Shown: positions 44,269 to 54,482, numbered from the stretch's first letter. The stretch is 64,000 nt of DNA from Methanoregulaceae archaeon PtaB.Bin056 (GCA_002067095.1 MVQD01000106.1:186001-250000); one strand, 5' to 3'. Numbers and translations are program-made. Notes: generated by a model not told the origin, from the sequence alone.

Positions 44269-45696
44269 TCAACTGCGGTCGAGGAGGAGATTCTTTGCAA
44301 GATAGAGCACGGCTCCTACCCCGCACAACGCTGCGGCGATGAAGAGGATTGTACCGATCACCCCTGCAAGCAATCCGGGGACGGCATCCTGGATCGGGCC
44401 GCTGTACCCCGCTCGATTCAGATCCACTGTGAGGAGTATTCCTGAAATGCAGACGCCAAGCGTCATCCCGAGGTTCCTGAGTGTTGCACTCACACTTGAG
44501 GCAAGGCCGGACTTTGCGAGAGGCAGAGCCCTCATGATATCGGTACTGCTCGGGCTGTGAAAGAGAGAGCTGCCCACTGAAAGCGGAACAAAGAGGATTA
44601 TGATGAGGAGCAGATCCTGGAGGATTACCGCGTACCCGAGCATGAAAAGGGAGATGCCTGTAAGAAGAATCCCTGCCGAGGGGAGCGCGCGCAGGGTGTA
44701 CCGATCGTACAACCACCCGGAAAGGGGTGAGGCGATGACCATAATCACCGGCGCGATCAGGAATACGAGCCCGACCTGGGATGGTTTCAGGTTCATCACC
44801 CCTTCAAAATAAAAAGGCCCTATGAGGTTGAGCATGAAAAACGCCATGTAAATACAGACCATCGAGAGATTGGGGAGGGTAAAGTCGAGCTTTTTGAATA
44901 TGGCAAGATCAAGAAGAGGGTGTGTGTTCCTGGATTCTGCAAAGATGAAAAAAATCATGGAAATGGTGGAGACGAGGAGGCAGATCCCTGCCTCTGCTGA
45001 CCAGGAGAGCGTGGATGAAAGTTGAACAAGGAAGAGCACCAGGAAAAGGAGTGCTACGACGAGCGTTGCGGACCCGGCCCAGTCCATCCTGACAGAATGT
45101 TCGCAAGGTTCTTCTTTTTGAAAATGGCGCCAAAACAGCACCAGCGATACGATGCCGATAGGAACATTGATCAGAAAAATATACTCCCATCCAAGGGCAT
45201 CAGTGATCAGTCCTCCCAGTATGGGCGCGGCCATTCCTGCCGCTGCGGTGACAGCCCCGATGTACCCCATCACCCTGGCCTGTCCGCCCGGACTTGAAGT
45301 CTCGAAGAGAATGGCCCCGCTGATGGAGAATATCATGGCAGAGCCCCCAGCCTGGATGACACGAAACACAATCAATTCAAGAAGGCTCGCGGAGAGACCG
45401 CAGGCAAGGGAACTGGTGGTAAATAGGATGAGACCTGCGGAAAAGAGCGTTTTTTTACCCGTGTATTCCGAAAGCCTCCCGAATATGAGGAGGAGGCTTG
45501 TCTCTGTGACGAGGTATGCGGTGATGATCCACTGGGACTGGGCAACATCAGCGAGGAAGTCGCGAGTGATCGAGGGAAGGGCGATGCTCACGACGATTCC
45601 ATCAATGACAGCCATGGCAATTGCTGCAAGAACTGCTGCCGGTACGACCCCCTGCCTCAGTGCAGAGCCATAATTACGGTATTCCGCAACGTCCAT
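44269..45696 (-). CDS. MFS transporter, DHA2 family
   Basis: This 475-residue protein has about 14 membrane helices. Motif A-like sequence (FGRLSEYTGKKTLFSAGLIL) and the antiporter motif C region (GGAMAAPILGGLI-type, here GMAAPILGGLITDALGWEYI) identify a drug:proton antiporter of the EmrB/QacA class. The substrate is unknown. The gene could be co-expressed with the downstream quinone reductase-like gene, giving a detoxification pair. Confidence 0.9.
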   Translation of the reverse strand: MDVAEYRNYGSALRQGVVPAAVLAAIAMAVIDGIVVSIALPSITRDFLADVAQSQWIITAYLVTETSLLLIFGRLSEYTGKKTLFSAGLILFTTSSLACGLSASLLELIVFRVIQAGGSAMIFSISGAILFETSSPGGQARVMGYIGAVTAAAGMAAPILGGLITDALGWEYIFLINVPIGIVSLVLFWRHFQKEEPCEHSVRMDWAGSATLVVALLFLVLFLVQLSSTLSWSAEAGICLLVSTISMIFFIFAESRNTHPLLDLAIFKKLDFTLPNLSMVCIYMAFFMLNLIGPFYFEGVMNLKPSQVGLVFLIAPVIMVIASPLSGWLYDRYTLRALPSAGILLTGISLFMLGYAVILQDLLLIIILFVPLSVGSSLFHSPSSTDIMRALPLAKSGLASSVSATLRNLGMTLGVCISGILLTVDLNRAGYSGPIQDAVPGLLAGVIGTILFIAAALCGVGAVLYLAKNLLLDRS

Positions 45697-45893
45697 TGGA
45701 GAGTGATCGTCCAGAGTTTTGCACTCATTATGATGAAATCCTTCCTCTCAGGTTGGCAGGAGGAGAGGGAGTCCTCCCATAGGAATCGTCAGAGAAGGGC
45801 CCGGGCCGGAGCCGCCCTTCCAGCCCTCTGGAGGGGATGCGGGCATCCTTATACTGAAGAGGAGGGTGTGCAAGGGGTATGCATCGGTGGTTT

Positions 45894-46319
45894 TCAGAGG
45901 CTGGGTTTTACCACCATGGTGGTAACAGGGCAATGAGTCACGACAAACAATGAGACACTCCCTGCCAGCATCCTCTTGACCCTGCTCATCCCCAACGACC
46001 CGAGTATGACCATGTCGGCATCAATACCAATCGCGCAGTCCACAATACGATCCCCCGGGTGGCCCCTGAGGAGGTGCAATGTCGCTTCTCCACCCTGTGC
46101 TTCTGCTTCTGCTTTCATTGACGAGAGGAGCGATGCTGCCCCCTCCTCCAGGTCGCGTATGGCCAGCTCCCTGGCCACGTCTCCTTCTGCCCAGACGTTC
46201 TCCAGCACGTGGACAATATGGAGTTCTGCCCCATGACACCTGGCCTCCTCTACTGCCGCACTGATCACGTTGCGCGTAAGAGGGGAACCATCCACTGCAG
46301 CGAGTATCTTTTTTGCCAT
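45894..46319 (-). CDS. Universal stress protein, single domain
   Basis: This 141-residue UspA-fold protein starts MAKKILAAVDGSPLTRNVIS. The nucleotide site motif is G-x2-G-x9-G-S in GSLGMSRVKRMLAGS. Start at ATG 46319. It is likely a soluble ATP-binding dimer induced under stress. It stands apart from the tandem-domain relative at 5773-6642. Confidence 0.92.
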   Translation of the reverse strand: MAKKILAAVDGSPLTRNVISAAVEEARCHGAELHIVHVLENVWAEGDVARELAIRDLEEGAASLLSSMKAEAEAQGGEATLHLLRGHPGDRIVDCAIGIDADMVILGSLGMSRVKRMLAGSVSLFVVTHCPVTTMVVKPSL

Positions 46320-46482
46320 ACCTCTTCTCAACCCCCTAATCCGGAGAAGACTGTACCCTGAACGACACCATCAGGACACAGCTTCCTCTACGTTCTGTAG
46401 GAGCACAGGACCACATAAGTGCTCCGCCATCCGATGACGATGCCACGAGATACACAGGATAAGGCCCCTTTCCACTCACTCT

Positions 46483-47205
46483 TCAAGGGCGAGGCAGCCG
46501 TCCACGGCTGCGGAGGGCGTTCTTGGCAGCGTTCTGCGTGGCCTCGGCCTTGTTGCCGCCCCTGCCCTCTCCATACAGGGTCCCGTCGATAAAGACCTGA
46601 TAGACAAATTCAGGCCTGTGGTCGGGCCCCTTCTTTTCGTGGAGAATATAGACAGGGAGTATCCCGAGGCTTCCCTGGATCTCTTCCTGCAGTATCTTCT
46701 TGTAATTGTCATGGGGGGAGAACGAAGCAATGTCATCCCCGATAAGGTGCATGATCATCCTCCTTGTGGAACCAAGGCCACTCTCGAGGTAGTGAGCACC
46801 AATGAACGCTTCAAAAGAGCCTGCGATGATCCTCGTGGTCCTCTGCTGGTGCTGCCCAACCCGTATCATCTCGGGGAACCCGATACCCAGGGATGGCACA
46901 ATTGCCCCGAGGTGCTGGTTCTTCACGACCTCCATGCGGGAGGTCATGCTCCCTTCACTCTCGTGTCCCATAAAGAAGAGGTACTCTGCGACAATGAGGT
47001 TGAGGACCCTGTCACCAAGGAACTCGAGTCTCTCATAGTCCTCGCAGGGGAATGGAGTTCCCTGCTGATGCTCGTTCTCCTTCAGATAAGACTGGTGAGT
47101 AAGAGCGGCGGAATACCTTGCAAGGGTGCGCTCGGATGGATCGGTACATCCGATCCATGGCTGCTTCAGGAAGGCGGTAAGCCTATCTCTCCAGTTGTTC
47201 TCCAT
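46483..47205 (-). CDS. rnc: Ribonuclease III
   Basis: This 240-residue protein has the RNase III catalytic domain with the signature ERLEFLGDRVLNLIVAEYLF and the second acidic site in EAFIGAHYLESG. A C-terminal double-stranded RNA binding domain (about 165-235) ends in GGNKAEATQNAAKNALR. It would cut double-stranded RNA, for example in rRNA precursors. RNase III is common in bacteria but rare in archaea. The start at 47205 (MENNWRDRLTAFLKQ) is preferred over 47247. It follows a small gene on the same strand by 59 nt. Confidence 0.92.
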   Translation of the reverse strand: MENNWRDRLTAFLKQPWIGCTDPSERTLARYSAALTHQSYLKENEHQQGTPFPCEDYERLEFLGDRVLNLIVAEYLFFMGHESEGSMTSRMEVVKNQHLGAIVPSLGIGFPEMIRVGQHQQRTTRIIAGSFEAFIGAHYLESGLGSTRRMIMHLIGDDIASFSPHDNYKKILQEEIQGSLGILPVYILHEKKGPDHRPEFVYQVFIDGTLYGEGRGGNKAEATQNAAKNALRSRGRLPRP

Positions 47206-47264
47206 CGGATATGCATATGGGGTACAGGCACAAAGAAGAAAATACACTCCTTCCCGGGAGACAT

Positions 47265-47588
47265 CTATTTGATCGGGATCTTCTTCTTCTCTTCACCTGC
47301 TTTCTCTGAGTTCTCATCAGGGTCCGGTTTCAGCACATCTGAGATGGCCCGCTCTATCTGTGAGACGGCCTGGTTGACCTGCCTCTCGATGTGCGCATGC
47401 CCTTCTGGTGTAGTGACCAGGTCCCGCACAAGGCCAATTACCTCTGAAAGAGACTTCGTGACCATTGCTGATACCTGGTCGATCCGCTGATCTATTGGTT
47501 CAGTATTGACCTCTTCGCGCTGCTCAACCTGGTCGGAACTCGCCTCGACCCATGCCCCCTGTACAAATCTTCCACGTTTCTCTTCCAT
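47265..47588 (-). CDS. Hypothetical 107-residue helical protein
   Basis: The protein is acidic at the start, has an amphipathic middle (IDQVSAMVTKSLSEVIGLVR, then HIERQVNQAVSQIERAISDV) and ends in Lys-rich KKKIPIK. It has no Cys or membrane segment. I recognise no family. It precedes rnc on the same strand, so a shared transcript is likely. Confidence 0.6.
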   Translation of the reverse strand: MEEKRGRFVQGAWVEASSDQVEQREEVNTEPIDQRIDQVSAMVTKSLSEVIGLVRDLVTTPEGHAHIERQVNQAVSQIERAISDVLKPDPDENSEKAGEEKKKIPIK

Positions 47589-47910
47589 TGGATGTCCTCA
47601 CTGAATGGCCCTGTCTGTCGCATCCCCCTGTGTCATCATCCGGGATCGTGGGAGTCTTATGAGTGGTCACCGTTCACCAGGTCATCTGTTCAAGGGGTGA
47701 CTGCCATGCCCCGGTAAGATGTTTCAGGCAGGTATATTAGATACTACGCAGGCTTTTGAAATGAATTGTTCCCAAATGCCAGCAAATCGATCAGAGAATA
47801 CACCCGCATATCAGGAGGGGTCCATCACATATGTCATGCCGGGCGCTTTACGGAATTTCAGGTTTTAAAGGTCTTTGAAGGGCGCCACATGCATCGGAAC
47901 AGCGCGGATA
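47589..47910. other. Intergenic region, about 320 nt
   Basis: It lies between the end of the sensor kinase gene and the start of the small gene before rnc. It probably holds the promoter of the latter. I see no supported gene, hairpin or repeat. Confidence 0.4.
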
Positions 47911-49641
47911 TCAGGTATCGTCATTACCTGCCCCAGGGGTTTTTGGTTTTGAAGGGTACCTGAACGCACCAGGAGGGATCACCAGTTCGAACCGTGCTCC
48001 TTCGCCGGGAATCCCTGTCTCCTGGATACGAATGTCGGTGATCCCAAGGATCTCCCTTGACAGAAAGAGTCCGAATCCCGAGTGCTGGAAGTATTCGCGG
48101 TTGAAAATGGCCTTTTTTTTATCAACAGGGACTCCCGCACCATCATCACAGCAGGATATGACCAGATTGCCGTCGCGGTCTTCGGAGGTGAACCATATCC
48201 GGGTGATCTTCCCGCCATGCCTGACTGCATTCTCCATGAGGTTGTAAAAGACCTTTTCGACGAGAGGGTCGGCAAATATCTCAACATCGGGAAGATCTAC
48301 CTCGATCTGGATTCCAGTGTCTTGAATCCGGGTCCGCATCTGCCGGATTATCGCGGGGACAGAGAACCAGGCGGGAGATTTTACCCCCACGTCCTGGTAG
48401 TCCCGCGTGAAATCAATCTGTCGCTTTATTGACTCTGCAGCCCGCATCTCGATCTCGATATACTCCTTCATGCGGGGGTCCTCTGCTTCTTCCTTCGAGA
48501 TATCGAGGTAGCCCATCAGTGCAGTAAGGGAGTTGAGGATGTCATGGCGCGTGATGCTGTTCAACAGGTTCAGTTTCCTGTTTGCCTGCTGGAGGGCGAT
48601 TTCAGCCCTTTTTCGCTCCGAAATGTCACGCGGGATGCTCAGAATTGCGGGGTTTCCGTTGTAGTGGATGAGCGTGGCATGCACCTCGGTAGGGACGACG
48701 TCACCCGACTTTGTCCTGTGTGCAGTCTCAAAGAGAATACTTCCTGACCTCCTCAGATCCTCCATCCTTCTTCCGATCAGGGTTGCTTGTTCAGCGGTAT
48801 CGATATCCCGCACGTTCATGCGTGCAAGTTCCTCGCGGGAATACCCAAGATGCGTCTCAGCCGTTGAGTTTACGTCAATGATCGCGCCGTCCATGCCGAG
48901 GATCATGATGGGGTCTCCACTGTGTTCAAAGAGCATGCGGAATTTCTCTTCGCTCGCCTTTATTGCCTCTTCAGCCCGCTTGCGGTCGGAGATGTCCTGC
49001 ATGGTGACCGTGCCGATTCCAGGTTCCGCAGAGCCTGTCGAGAAGAGAACGATCCTTTTTGTGCCATCCTTGTGGAGGAGTGCTGCTTCGCGGTGAGTGA
49101 AATGTTCATTTCCCTTAAAAAAGTCCTTCATATGCTCCCCGTTGTAAAAAATATCGTTGATCGTCAGTGTACAGAGTTCTTCGGCAGGATATCCAGCAAT
49201 TTCATAACATCGTGGGTTCGCCTCTATTATTCCCAGCGTGTCTTTCCTGTAGAGCATGATGGCCGATTCTGATGTGGAAAATATCCCCTTGTACCTGGAT
49301 TTTTCCTTCTGGATAACCTCCGAGAGATAGGTCACCAGAAGTGCGATAAAGAGGAAGAAGAGGACCCGGATCACACCCTGAAAGATTACATCGGGAAAGG
49401 GAAAGGTCCATGCAAGAAGGAAAATATAGACGAATATCAGCCCGATAGAAAAATAAAGGCCTTTTCTTTGGAAATAATAACAGGAGAGGATGATAGGGAT
49501 ATAATAGGCATTCTGGAAGATGATCGTAATACCTGACTGCAGCGCAATGATGGTGACAACCAGGATAACAAGGCTCGTGAGTGCAACGGCCAGGAGAGGA
49601 ATTCGGGATGACTCGAATTGAGGTTTCTCACATGGCGTCAT
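47911..49641 (-). CDS. Membrane PAS-domain sensor histidine kinase
   Basis: This 576-residue protein has an N-terminal region with about four membrane helices (18-110) and two PAS domains (about 118-218 and 230-345), each closed by ISDRKRAEEA/ISERKRAEIA. The dimerisation helix has the phosphoacceptor His in SITRHDILNSLTALMGYL. The ATPase domain has N-box NLMENAVRHGG and G-box DDGAGV and GFGLFLS. It would sense a small ligand or redox state. No response regulator gene lies beside it. Confidence 0.92.
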   Translation of the reverse strand: MTPCEKPQFESSRIPLLAVALTSLVILVVTIIALQSGITIIFQNAYYIPIILSCYYFQRKGLYFSIGLIFVYIFLLAWTFPFPDVIFQGVIRVLFFLFIALLVTYLSEVIQKEKSRYKGIFSTSESAIMLYRKDTLGIIEANPRCYEIAGYPAEELCTLTINDIFYNGEHMKDFFKGNEHFTHREAALLHKDGTKRIVLFSTGSAEPGIGTVTMQDISDRKRAEEAIKASEEKFRMLFEHSGDPIMILGMDGAIIDVNSTAETHLGYSREELARMNVRDIDTAEQATLIGRRMEDLRRSGSILFETAHRTKSGDVVPTEVHATLIHYNGNPAILSIPRDISERKRAEIALQQANRKLNLLNSITRHDILNSLTALMGYLDISKEEAEDPRMKEYIEIEMRAAESIKRQIDFTRDYQDVGVKSPAWFSVPAIIRQMRTRIQDTGIQIEVDLPDVEIFADPLVEKVFYNLMENAVRHGGKITRIWFTSEDRDGNLVISCCDDGAGVPVDKKKAIFNREYFQHSGFGLFLSREILGITDIRIQETGIPGEGARFELVIPPGAFRYPSKPKTPGAGNDDT

Positions 49642-49757
49642 AATTCAGGAAGATATTTACTGCTTTTGGAATGGTTATTATAAAAGGGTATTCGTCGTGG
49701 TCAACAGCAGGGACGGAATCGGGGTCTCCTGTGACTGATATAAAATGGAAGAAAGAG

Positions 49758-49832
49758 TGCTGCTATGGGGATTCGAACCCCAGTCGCCGGCGTGAAAGGC
49801 CGGCATGATTGGCCGGACTACACTATAGCAGC
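49758..49832 (-). tRNA. tRNA-Glu (anticodon TTC)
   Basis: A full cloverleaf is visible on the minus strand: acceptor GCTGCTA/TAGCAGC, anticodon stem CCGGC/GCCGG around the loop CTTTCAC, T-arm TGGGG TTCGAAT CCCCA and discriminator A. CCA is not encoded. The anticodon TTC reads GAA and GAG. The gene is 70 nt downstream of ilvE on the same strand and at the end of the F430 cluster. In archaea, Glu-tRNA is also the precursor of tetrapyrroles. Confidence 0.96.
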
Positions 49833-49902
49833 AATTGCTCTTTTTTATTGGTAGTTCACGGTAAAAAGGGTTGTGGAGCCGGGAGCTGGAAAAAATATCC
49901 CA

Positions 49903-50769
49903 TCAGTAGACGGGTGTGCCCTCTCTCTCGGTTGCAGTCTTGAATGCCGCCATCAGCTGCCGTGTGATGGGGCCTGGGCGTCCTGAGCCTATTGACCTCC
50001 CGTCGATCAGCACAATGGGGGCCACTTCGGCAGCGGTACCGGTGACAAACACCTCGTCTGCGGTGTAGAGGTCAAAATATCCCAGGTGGGTCTCCTTTAC
50101 GGGTATCCCGAGCTGTTCCGCGATCTCCAGCACGACCATGCGGGTGATACCTCTCAGATTGTTCAGGGTGGGGGGCGTCATGATAACCCCGTTCTTGATG
50201 ATATAGATATTATCGCCTGATCCTTCGGAGATATGCCCCTGCATGTCGAACATGATTGCTTCGTCTCCTCCCTTGCAGTTGGCCTCGATCTTGGCTAGGA
50301 TGTTGTTCAGATAGTTCAGTGACTTCACGTTCGGGGGGAGTGAACAGCAGGGGTTTCTTCTCACCGAGACGGTCACGGCGCGGAGTCCCTTCTCGTAGAG
50401 GTCGCCGTACATGGCTCCCCATTCCACGGCGATGATGATGACGGTCGGTTTTGGGCACTTGGTGGGGCAGAGGCCGAGGTCACCAACCCCGCGGGTGACG
50501 ATGGGACGGATATACGCTTCTTTCAGGTTGTTCTTCCTGAGTGTCTCGATGATCGCGCTGGTCATCTCCTCTTTACTCATGGGAATACAGAGGTCGATCG
50601 TTTTTGCCGAGTCAAAGAGACGGTCCAGGTGCTCCTGAAGTCGGAAGACCCGGCCATTGTAGGCCCGGATACCCTCGAAAACCCCGTCCCCGTAAAGGAG
50701 CCCGTGATCAAAGACCGAGACCTTCGCCTCCTCCTTTGGATAAAACTTCCCATCGATATAGATCAACAT
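49903..50769 (-). CDS. ilvE: Branched-chain amino acid aminotransferase
   Basis: This 288-residue fold-type IV PLP enzyme interconverts Val, Leu or Ile with their keto acids. Family features are [31 protein letters not shown], the Lys of [13 protein letters not shown] that binds PLP, and the end GTAAEVAPI. It lies 45 nt after cfbB, so it may be read from the F430 operon promoter. A functional link is not obvious. Confidence 0.95.
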   Translation of the reverse strand: MLIYIDGKFYPKEEAKVSVFDHGLLYGDGVFEGIRAYNGRVFRLQEHLDRLFDSAKTIDLCIPMSKEEMTSAIIETLRKNNLKEAYIRPIVTRGVGDLGLCPTKCPKPTVIIIAVEWGAMYGDLYEKGLRAVTVSVRRNPCCSLPPNVKSLNYLNNILAKIEANCKGGDEAIMFDMQGHISEGSGDNIYIIKNGVIMTPPTLNNLRGITRMVVLEIAEQLGIPVKETHLGYFDLYTADEVFVTGTAAEVAPIVLIDGRSIGSGRPGPITRQLMAAFKTATEREGTPVY

Positions 50770-50814
50770 GAAATGAATGTTTATTCTCCTGGTATTTTTT
50801 ACCTGCTGATTGAA

Positions 50815-52197
50815 TCAGGCGTTGACCTGCATCCGGCAGGTCGAGAGGAAATGCGAGAACATGGAGAGGCTTGCCACGGGATGAAGGTGGGTGTAGCTCC
50901 CAATTGTCCTGTTCGTGAGCGCACCGTCCGATCCTCCCGATATTCCAAATCCTCTCGTGAGGGAATATGCAAATCGCGTGCCCGGTTCGAGCGACACATC
51001 AGAATAGTGGAACTCGTGACCCCTGAAATTGGATTCCCCCATCGGAGAGCCGGGCAGGCTCTTTCCTTCCACGTAGGCGACAACTCTCCTTGCGGGCATG
51101 GTTGTGGTCCCTTTAAAAACTCCACACATGGGAAACCGCCTCTCGCCCGATATGCCCTGCCAGCCGTCTTTCAGGATGACCTCTTCGGTCAGGTACATCA
51201 GTCCTCCGCACTCGGCATAAATGGGGACTCCCATACGGGAGGCATCACGAATATCGCGCTTCACATCATCCCGTTTTGCGAGCGCAGGGAGGAAGAGCTC
51301 GGGGTATCCCCCTCCCATGATATACCCGTCTGCGTCAGGCAGCATGTCACGGAGCGGGCTGAAGCAGACCGTGCGGGCTCCCATTGCGTGCAGGACGTCG
51401 AAGAGGTCGGCATAGTAGAAGTTGAACGCCTCATCGTAGGCGATCCCGATGGTAAGGTCATGGACATCCGCGGGCCCGAAGATGTCCGGAGATTCCTGCT
51501 GCGGGGTGAGGGTGCGGGCAACCGAAAGGAGCCGGTCGAGGTTGACGTGTTCACCGATCCTTTCCGTCACTACACGAATCCTGTCCTGGAACTCCCGGCT
51601 CTCCCGGCCTTCCCGGTAAGGCGTCAGTCCGAGGTGGCGCATCGCGAGCTCCATCTCCTGCATCCTGGGAATCGCCCCGATCACCGGGATCCGGCAATAG
51701 TGCTCGACTGCAGTGGCGGCCTTCTGGATATGCTTCCCGCCTGCTACGTTGTTCAGGATGACCCCTTCGATGCGGATCTCCGGATCGAATGACTGGAACC
51801 CCCTGATAAGGGCAGCGGCACTCCTCGTGATGCTGCGTGCGTTCACCACCAGCACCACGGGTATCCCAAGGGACCTTGCGACCGATGCACTGCTTCCTGT
51901 ATCATCGAGTGCCTCAGCACCTTCGTAGAGCCCCCGCACCCCTTCAACGATCGCCAGGTCGGCCCCCACGCATCCATGGCTGAAGATCGCCCTGACCTGG
52001 TGCTCGTCCATGACATACGTGTCGAGGTTCCGGCAGGGGCGACCGGTAACCCCGGTGAGATAGGAAGGATCGATGTAGTCCATGCCGACCTTGAAGGTCT
52101 GGACTGCCATCTTCCGGGAGAAGAGTGCGGCGATTGCGAGCGCGATGCTCGTCTTCCCGCTCCCGGAACGGTCGCCGGCGATCATCAGGGCCTTCAT
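50815..52197 (-). CDS. cfbB: Ni-sirohydrochlorin a,c-diamide synthase
   Basis: This 460-residue CobB/CbiA-like amidotransferase has the Walker A loop GDRSGSGKT at residues 8-16, a dethiobiotin-synthase-like ATP domain and a C-terminal glutaminase domain with the nucleophile Cys in YAECGGLMYL and a His in YTHLHP. In F430 synthesis it amidates the a and c acetate groups of Ni-sirohydrochlorin. CbiA for cobalamin has the same fold. Placement beside cfbD and cfbE favours cfbB. It overlaps cfbD by 4 nt. Confidence 0.9.
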   Translation of the reverse strand: MKALMIAGDRSGSGKTSIALAIAALFSRKMAVQTFKVGMDYIDPSYLTGVTGRPCRNLDTYVMDEHQVRAIFSHGCVGADLAIVEGVRGLYEGAEALDDTGSSASVARSLGIPVVLVVNARSITRSAAALIRGFQSFDPEIRIEGVILNNVAGGKHIQKAATAVEHYCRIPVIGAIPRMQEMELAMRHLGLTPYREGRESREFQDRIRVVTERIGEHVNLDRLLSVARTLTPQQESPDIFGPADVHDLTIGIAYDEAFNFYYADLFDVLHAMGARTVCFSPLRDMLPDADGYIMGGGYPELFLPALAKRDDVKRDIRDASRMGVPIYAECGGLMYLTEEVILKDGWQGISGERRFPMCGVFKGTTTMPARRVVAYVEGKSLPGSPMGESNFRGHEFHYSDVSLEPGTRFAYSLTRGFGISGGSDGALTNRTIGSYTHLHPVASLSMFSHFLSTCRMQVNA

Positions 52198-53258
52198 GCG
52201 ATGCTCCGGATCACGGCGCCAAGCTCACTCTCCACCACATGCGTGACCCCCAGGGTCCGCGGATGGAGGTCGATCTCGACCACCACGTACCGGTGCCCCT
52301 GCTCCCTGAGAGGCTCCACCTGGCGGGGGCCGTTCGTCACCGAGATGCATTCGATACCCTGGAGGTACTGCGGGGGGATTGCATGGGGGACGCCGACGAT
52401 AAACGCAAATTCCGGGGAGAGCGCCTGTATCTGCCTCCCGAGCATCTCCCCGTATGCCCCATATTCGTCAAGTGCTCCGCACAGGACAGGCACGAGATCC
52501 TTTTCCCGGAGCTCTTCCCGGATCCGGCGCGCATCCTCCCTGACCTTGGGCAGACCCCTGTCCTCGAGGTTTGCGATATAGGTGATGGACGCGGAAGGGC
52601 AGGCCTGGTGGAGTGCGAGAAGTTCGTCGGCGAACATGTATGCAGTCTCTTTTTTTGCGTTCATGATCGCCACTCCGCGCCTCCCGCTTCGCGCAAGGGC
52701 GAGGAGCCGTTCTGCAGCGAGGTGCTTTAAGTCCCCCCGGGATGGCTCGATATAGGGCTTTGATGCTGCTCCGCGCAGCCGTTCGACCTCGTTCGCACTT
52801 GCCAGGAGGCGCTTCTGCCGGAGGAGCTCATCCTCGCTGATCCAGCCCGCCGCCGCTGCAGGCTCCAGGGTGGCGATGACACCGTCGATATTCTCAGGGA
52901 ACCCTGCATGGATCTCGACAGAGATGGCAGGGGTGGAGATACCTGAGTTCCGGATGGCTGACTGGAGGTCTTCGCCGATGATCATCGACACGCAAGTCCC
53001 GACCACTGCCATCCTTCTCGGTGAGAAGGTCTTCTCTGCGTACTGGAGAACCGCTTCAAGGGGCTGCTGGCCCCCGAAGATGAACTCGTGGTCTGCAAGG
53101 GAGGTTGTCAGGACCCGCAGGCCATCTTCCTCGAGGAGCCTGGCGTGCTTGAAGGAGCACCCCGATGGGCCGTGCAGGATGGCAACATCGACTCCCAGAT
53201 CTCGTGCGGTGTAGAGGGCAGCAACGATAGAACTGGGGCGAGGCTGCATGTATTTCAT
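52194..53258 (-). CDS. cfbD: Ni-sirohydrochlorin diamide reductive cyclase subunit CfbD
   Basis: This 354-residue nitrogenase-like catalytic subunit has conserved cysteines in HGPSGC and VGTCVSMIIG and starts with the typical MKYMQPRPSSIVAALYTARD. With the NifH-like reductase CfbC it reduces and cyclises Ni-sirohydrochlorin a,c-diamide. cfbC is not in the window. I start at ATG 53258, whose ribosome site GGCGGTGA contains the cfbE stop; 53273 is the alternative. Confidence 0.93.
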   Translation of the reverse strand: MKYMQPRPSSIVAALYTARDLGVDVAILHGPSGCSFKHARLLEEDGLRVLTTSLADHEFIFGGQQPLEAVLQYAEKTFSPRRMAVVGTCVSMIIGEDLQSAIRNSGISTPAISVEIHAGFPENIDGVIATLEPAAAAGWISEDELLRQKRLLASANEVERLRGAASKPYIEPSRGDLKHLAAERLLALARSGRRGVAIMNAKKETAYMFADELLALHQACPSASITYIANLEDRGLPKVREDARRIREELREKDLVPVLCGALDEYGAYGEMLGRQIQALSPEFAFIVGVPHAIPPQYLQGIECISVTNGPRQVEPLREQGHRYVVVEIDLHPRTLGVTHVVESELGAVIRSIA

Positions 53259-53263
53259 GGTAT

Positions 53264-54478
53264 TCACCGCCATGTCTTCACCGCCAGCACCACGATGCCT
53301 TCCCTGGGATCGGCATTCTCAAGCGCAAGGGCCTCTCCTTCTGCAAGGGTGTCACAGCATGCGAGGGGGATCTCCCCGGGCAATGACTCCGAGATCAGGG
53401 GGCCATATGTTGCCCCGACCAGGATTACGCGATCCGGGCATTCAGACCTGACCAGTTCAACTATAGTCTCACCAGGGAACCCTTCGCATATGGCGCCCTC
53501 CTCCTTGCCGATCACCAGCGTGAGGGGACCCCTTATTCCCGCGAGCTGCCTGCCGTAGCGGATGGCCTGCAATGCGGTCGCAGCGCAGGTTCCCGAGTTT
53601 GAATCATCCACCACCGCGGTCTTCCCTCTAAAAGAACACACCATCCTCCCGGCCACAGGGGTAAATGTGGAGAGGCGGGCCGGATCGATGCCGAGTATGC
53701 ATGCGGCAGCAGCGGCCAGCGTGAGGGGGTCGCGGTATGCCGCATTTTCAAGGATGGGGTTTTTGAACTCCCCGGATATCTCTCCCCAGGCATACCTGCA
53801 TACGTCACCATCGACCTTGGCAATCCTGTCTGCGGGAAGGCGGTTCCCAGACTGGGATGTCCCCGGGGGAGTAAGCATGAGAGTGAGGGCGTTCCCGGAA
53901 CGGAGTTTCTCCTCCAGCGCGTCTTTCTCTCCGCCCGCACAGCGATATGTATCCATTGATGTCAGGATACCAAGGTTCCCGGCACCGGTGAAGCCGAGTG
54001 AGATCTCTGCGATCAACCAGCCGCCACACGAACGGGCAAGGGACGCTGCTTCTATGAGAGATGCGGGAGTGATGCCCAGCTGTCCATGTATCTTACCAGA
54101 GGGGTACTCCGTGGTACCACGCGAGGTATGGAGGATGCCTGGTCCTTCCATGAGGTGCGCCAGGGCATGCGCCGTGGTTGTCTTTCCCCTGGCACCGGTG
54201 ATCTCTACCAGGGGAGACGGCGCCTGCCTTCCCAAGATCCATCTTACCGCCTGGTGATGGGTTATCACCGGTGAGGGAACCGATGTCAGCAGGGGATACT
54301 GCGGATAAAGGTGGACCGGTGCGATGACAAGGTCATAATCCCTCATGCCGGCATCCCCGGGACTGATTCCGTCTTCCCCGCGGTATACATCCACCATCTC
54401 AACAGAATGACCTCGCATCGCCAGTGCTTCCGCGATCTTCTTGCCTCCGTGGATTGTATCAAGCACAAGTATCTGCAT
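53264..54478 (-). CDS. cfbE: Coenzyme F430 synthetase (Mur ligase-like)
   Basis: This 404-residue enzyme has a Mur ligase fold with the ATP loop ITGARGKTTTAHALAHLM. It closes the last ring of F430 by ATP-dependent activation of a propionate group (17,3-seco-F430 to F430). I start it at ATG 54478 (MQILVLDTIHGGKKIAEALA), directly after TGAGGGT, which includes the cfbA stop. An N-terminal domain of about 95 residues precedes the ATP loop. The gene order cfbA-E-D-B is compact and co-directional. Confidence 0.9.
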   Translation of the reverse strand: MQILVLDTIHGGKKIAEALAMRGHSVEMVDVYRGEDGISPGDAGMRDYDLVIAPVHLYPQYPLLTSVPSPVITHHQAVRWILGRQAPSPLVEITGARGKTTTAHALAHLMEGPGILHTSRGTTEYPSGKIHGQLGITPASLIEAASLARSCGGWLIAEISLGFTGAGNLGILTSMDTYRCAGGEKDALEEKLRSGNALTLMLTPPGTSQSGNRLPADRIAKVDGDVCRYAWGEISGEFKNPILENAAYRDPLTLAAAAACILGIDPARLSTFTPVAGRMVCSFRGKTAVVDDSNSGTCAATALQAIRYGRQLAGIRGPLTLVIGKEEGAICEGFPGETIVELVRSECPDRVILVGATYGPLISESLPGEIPLACCDTLAEGEALALENADPREGIVVLAVKTWR

Positions 54479-54482
54479 ACCC

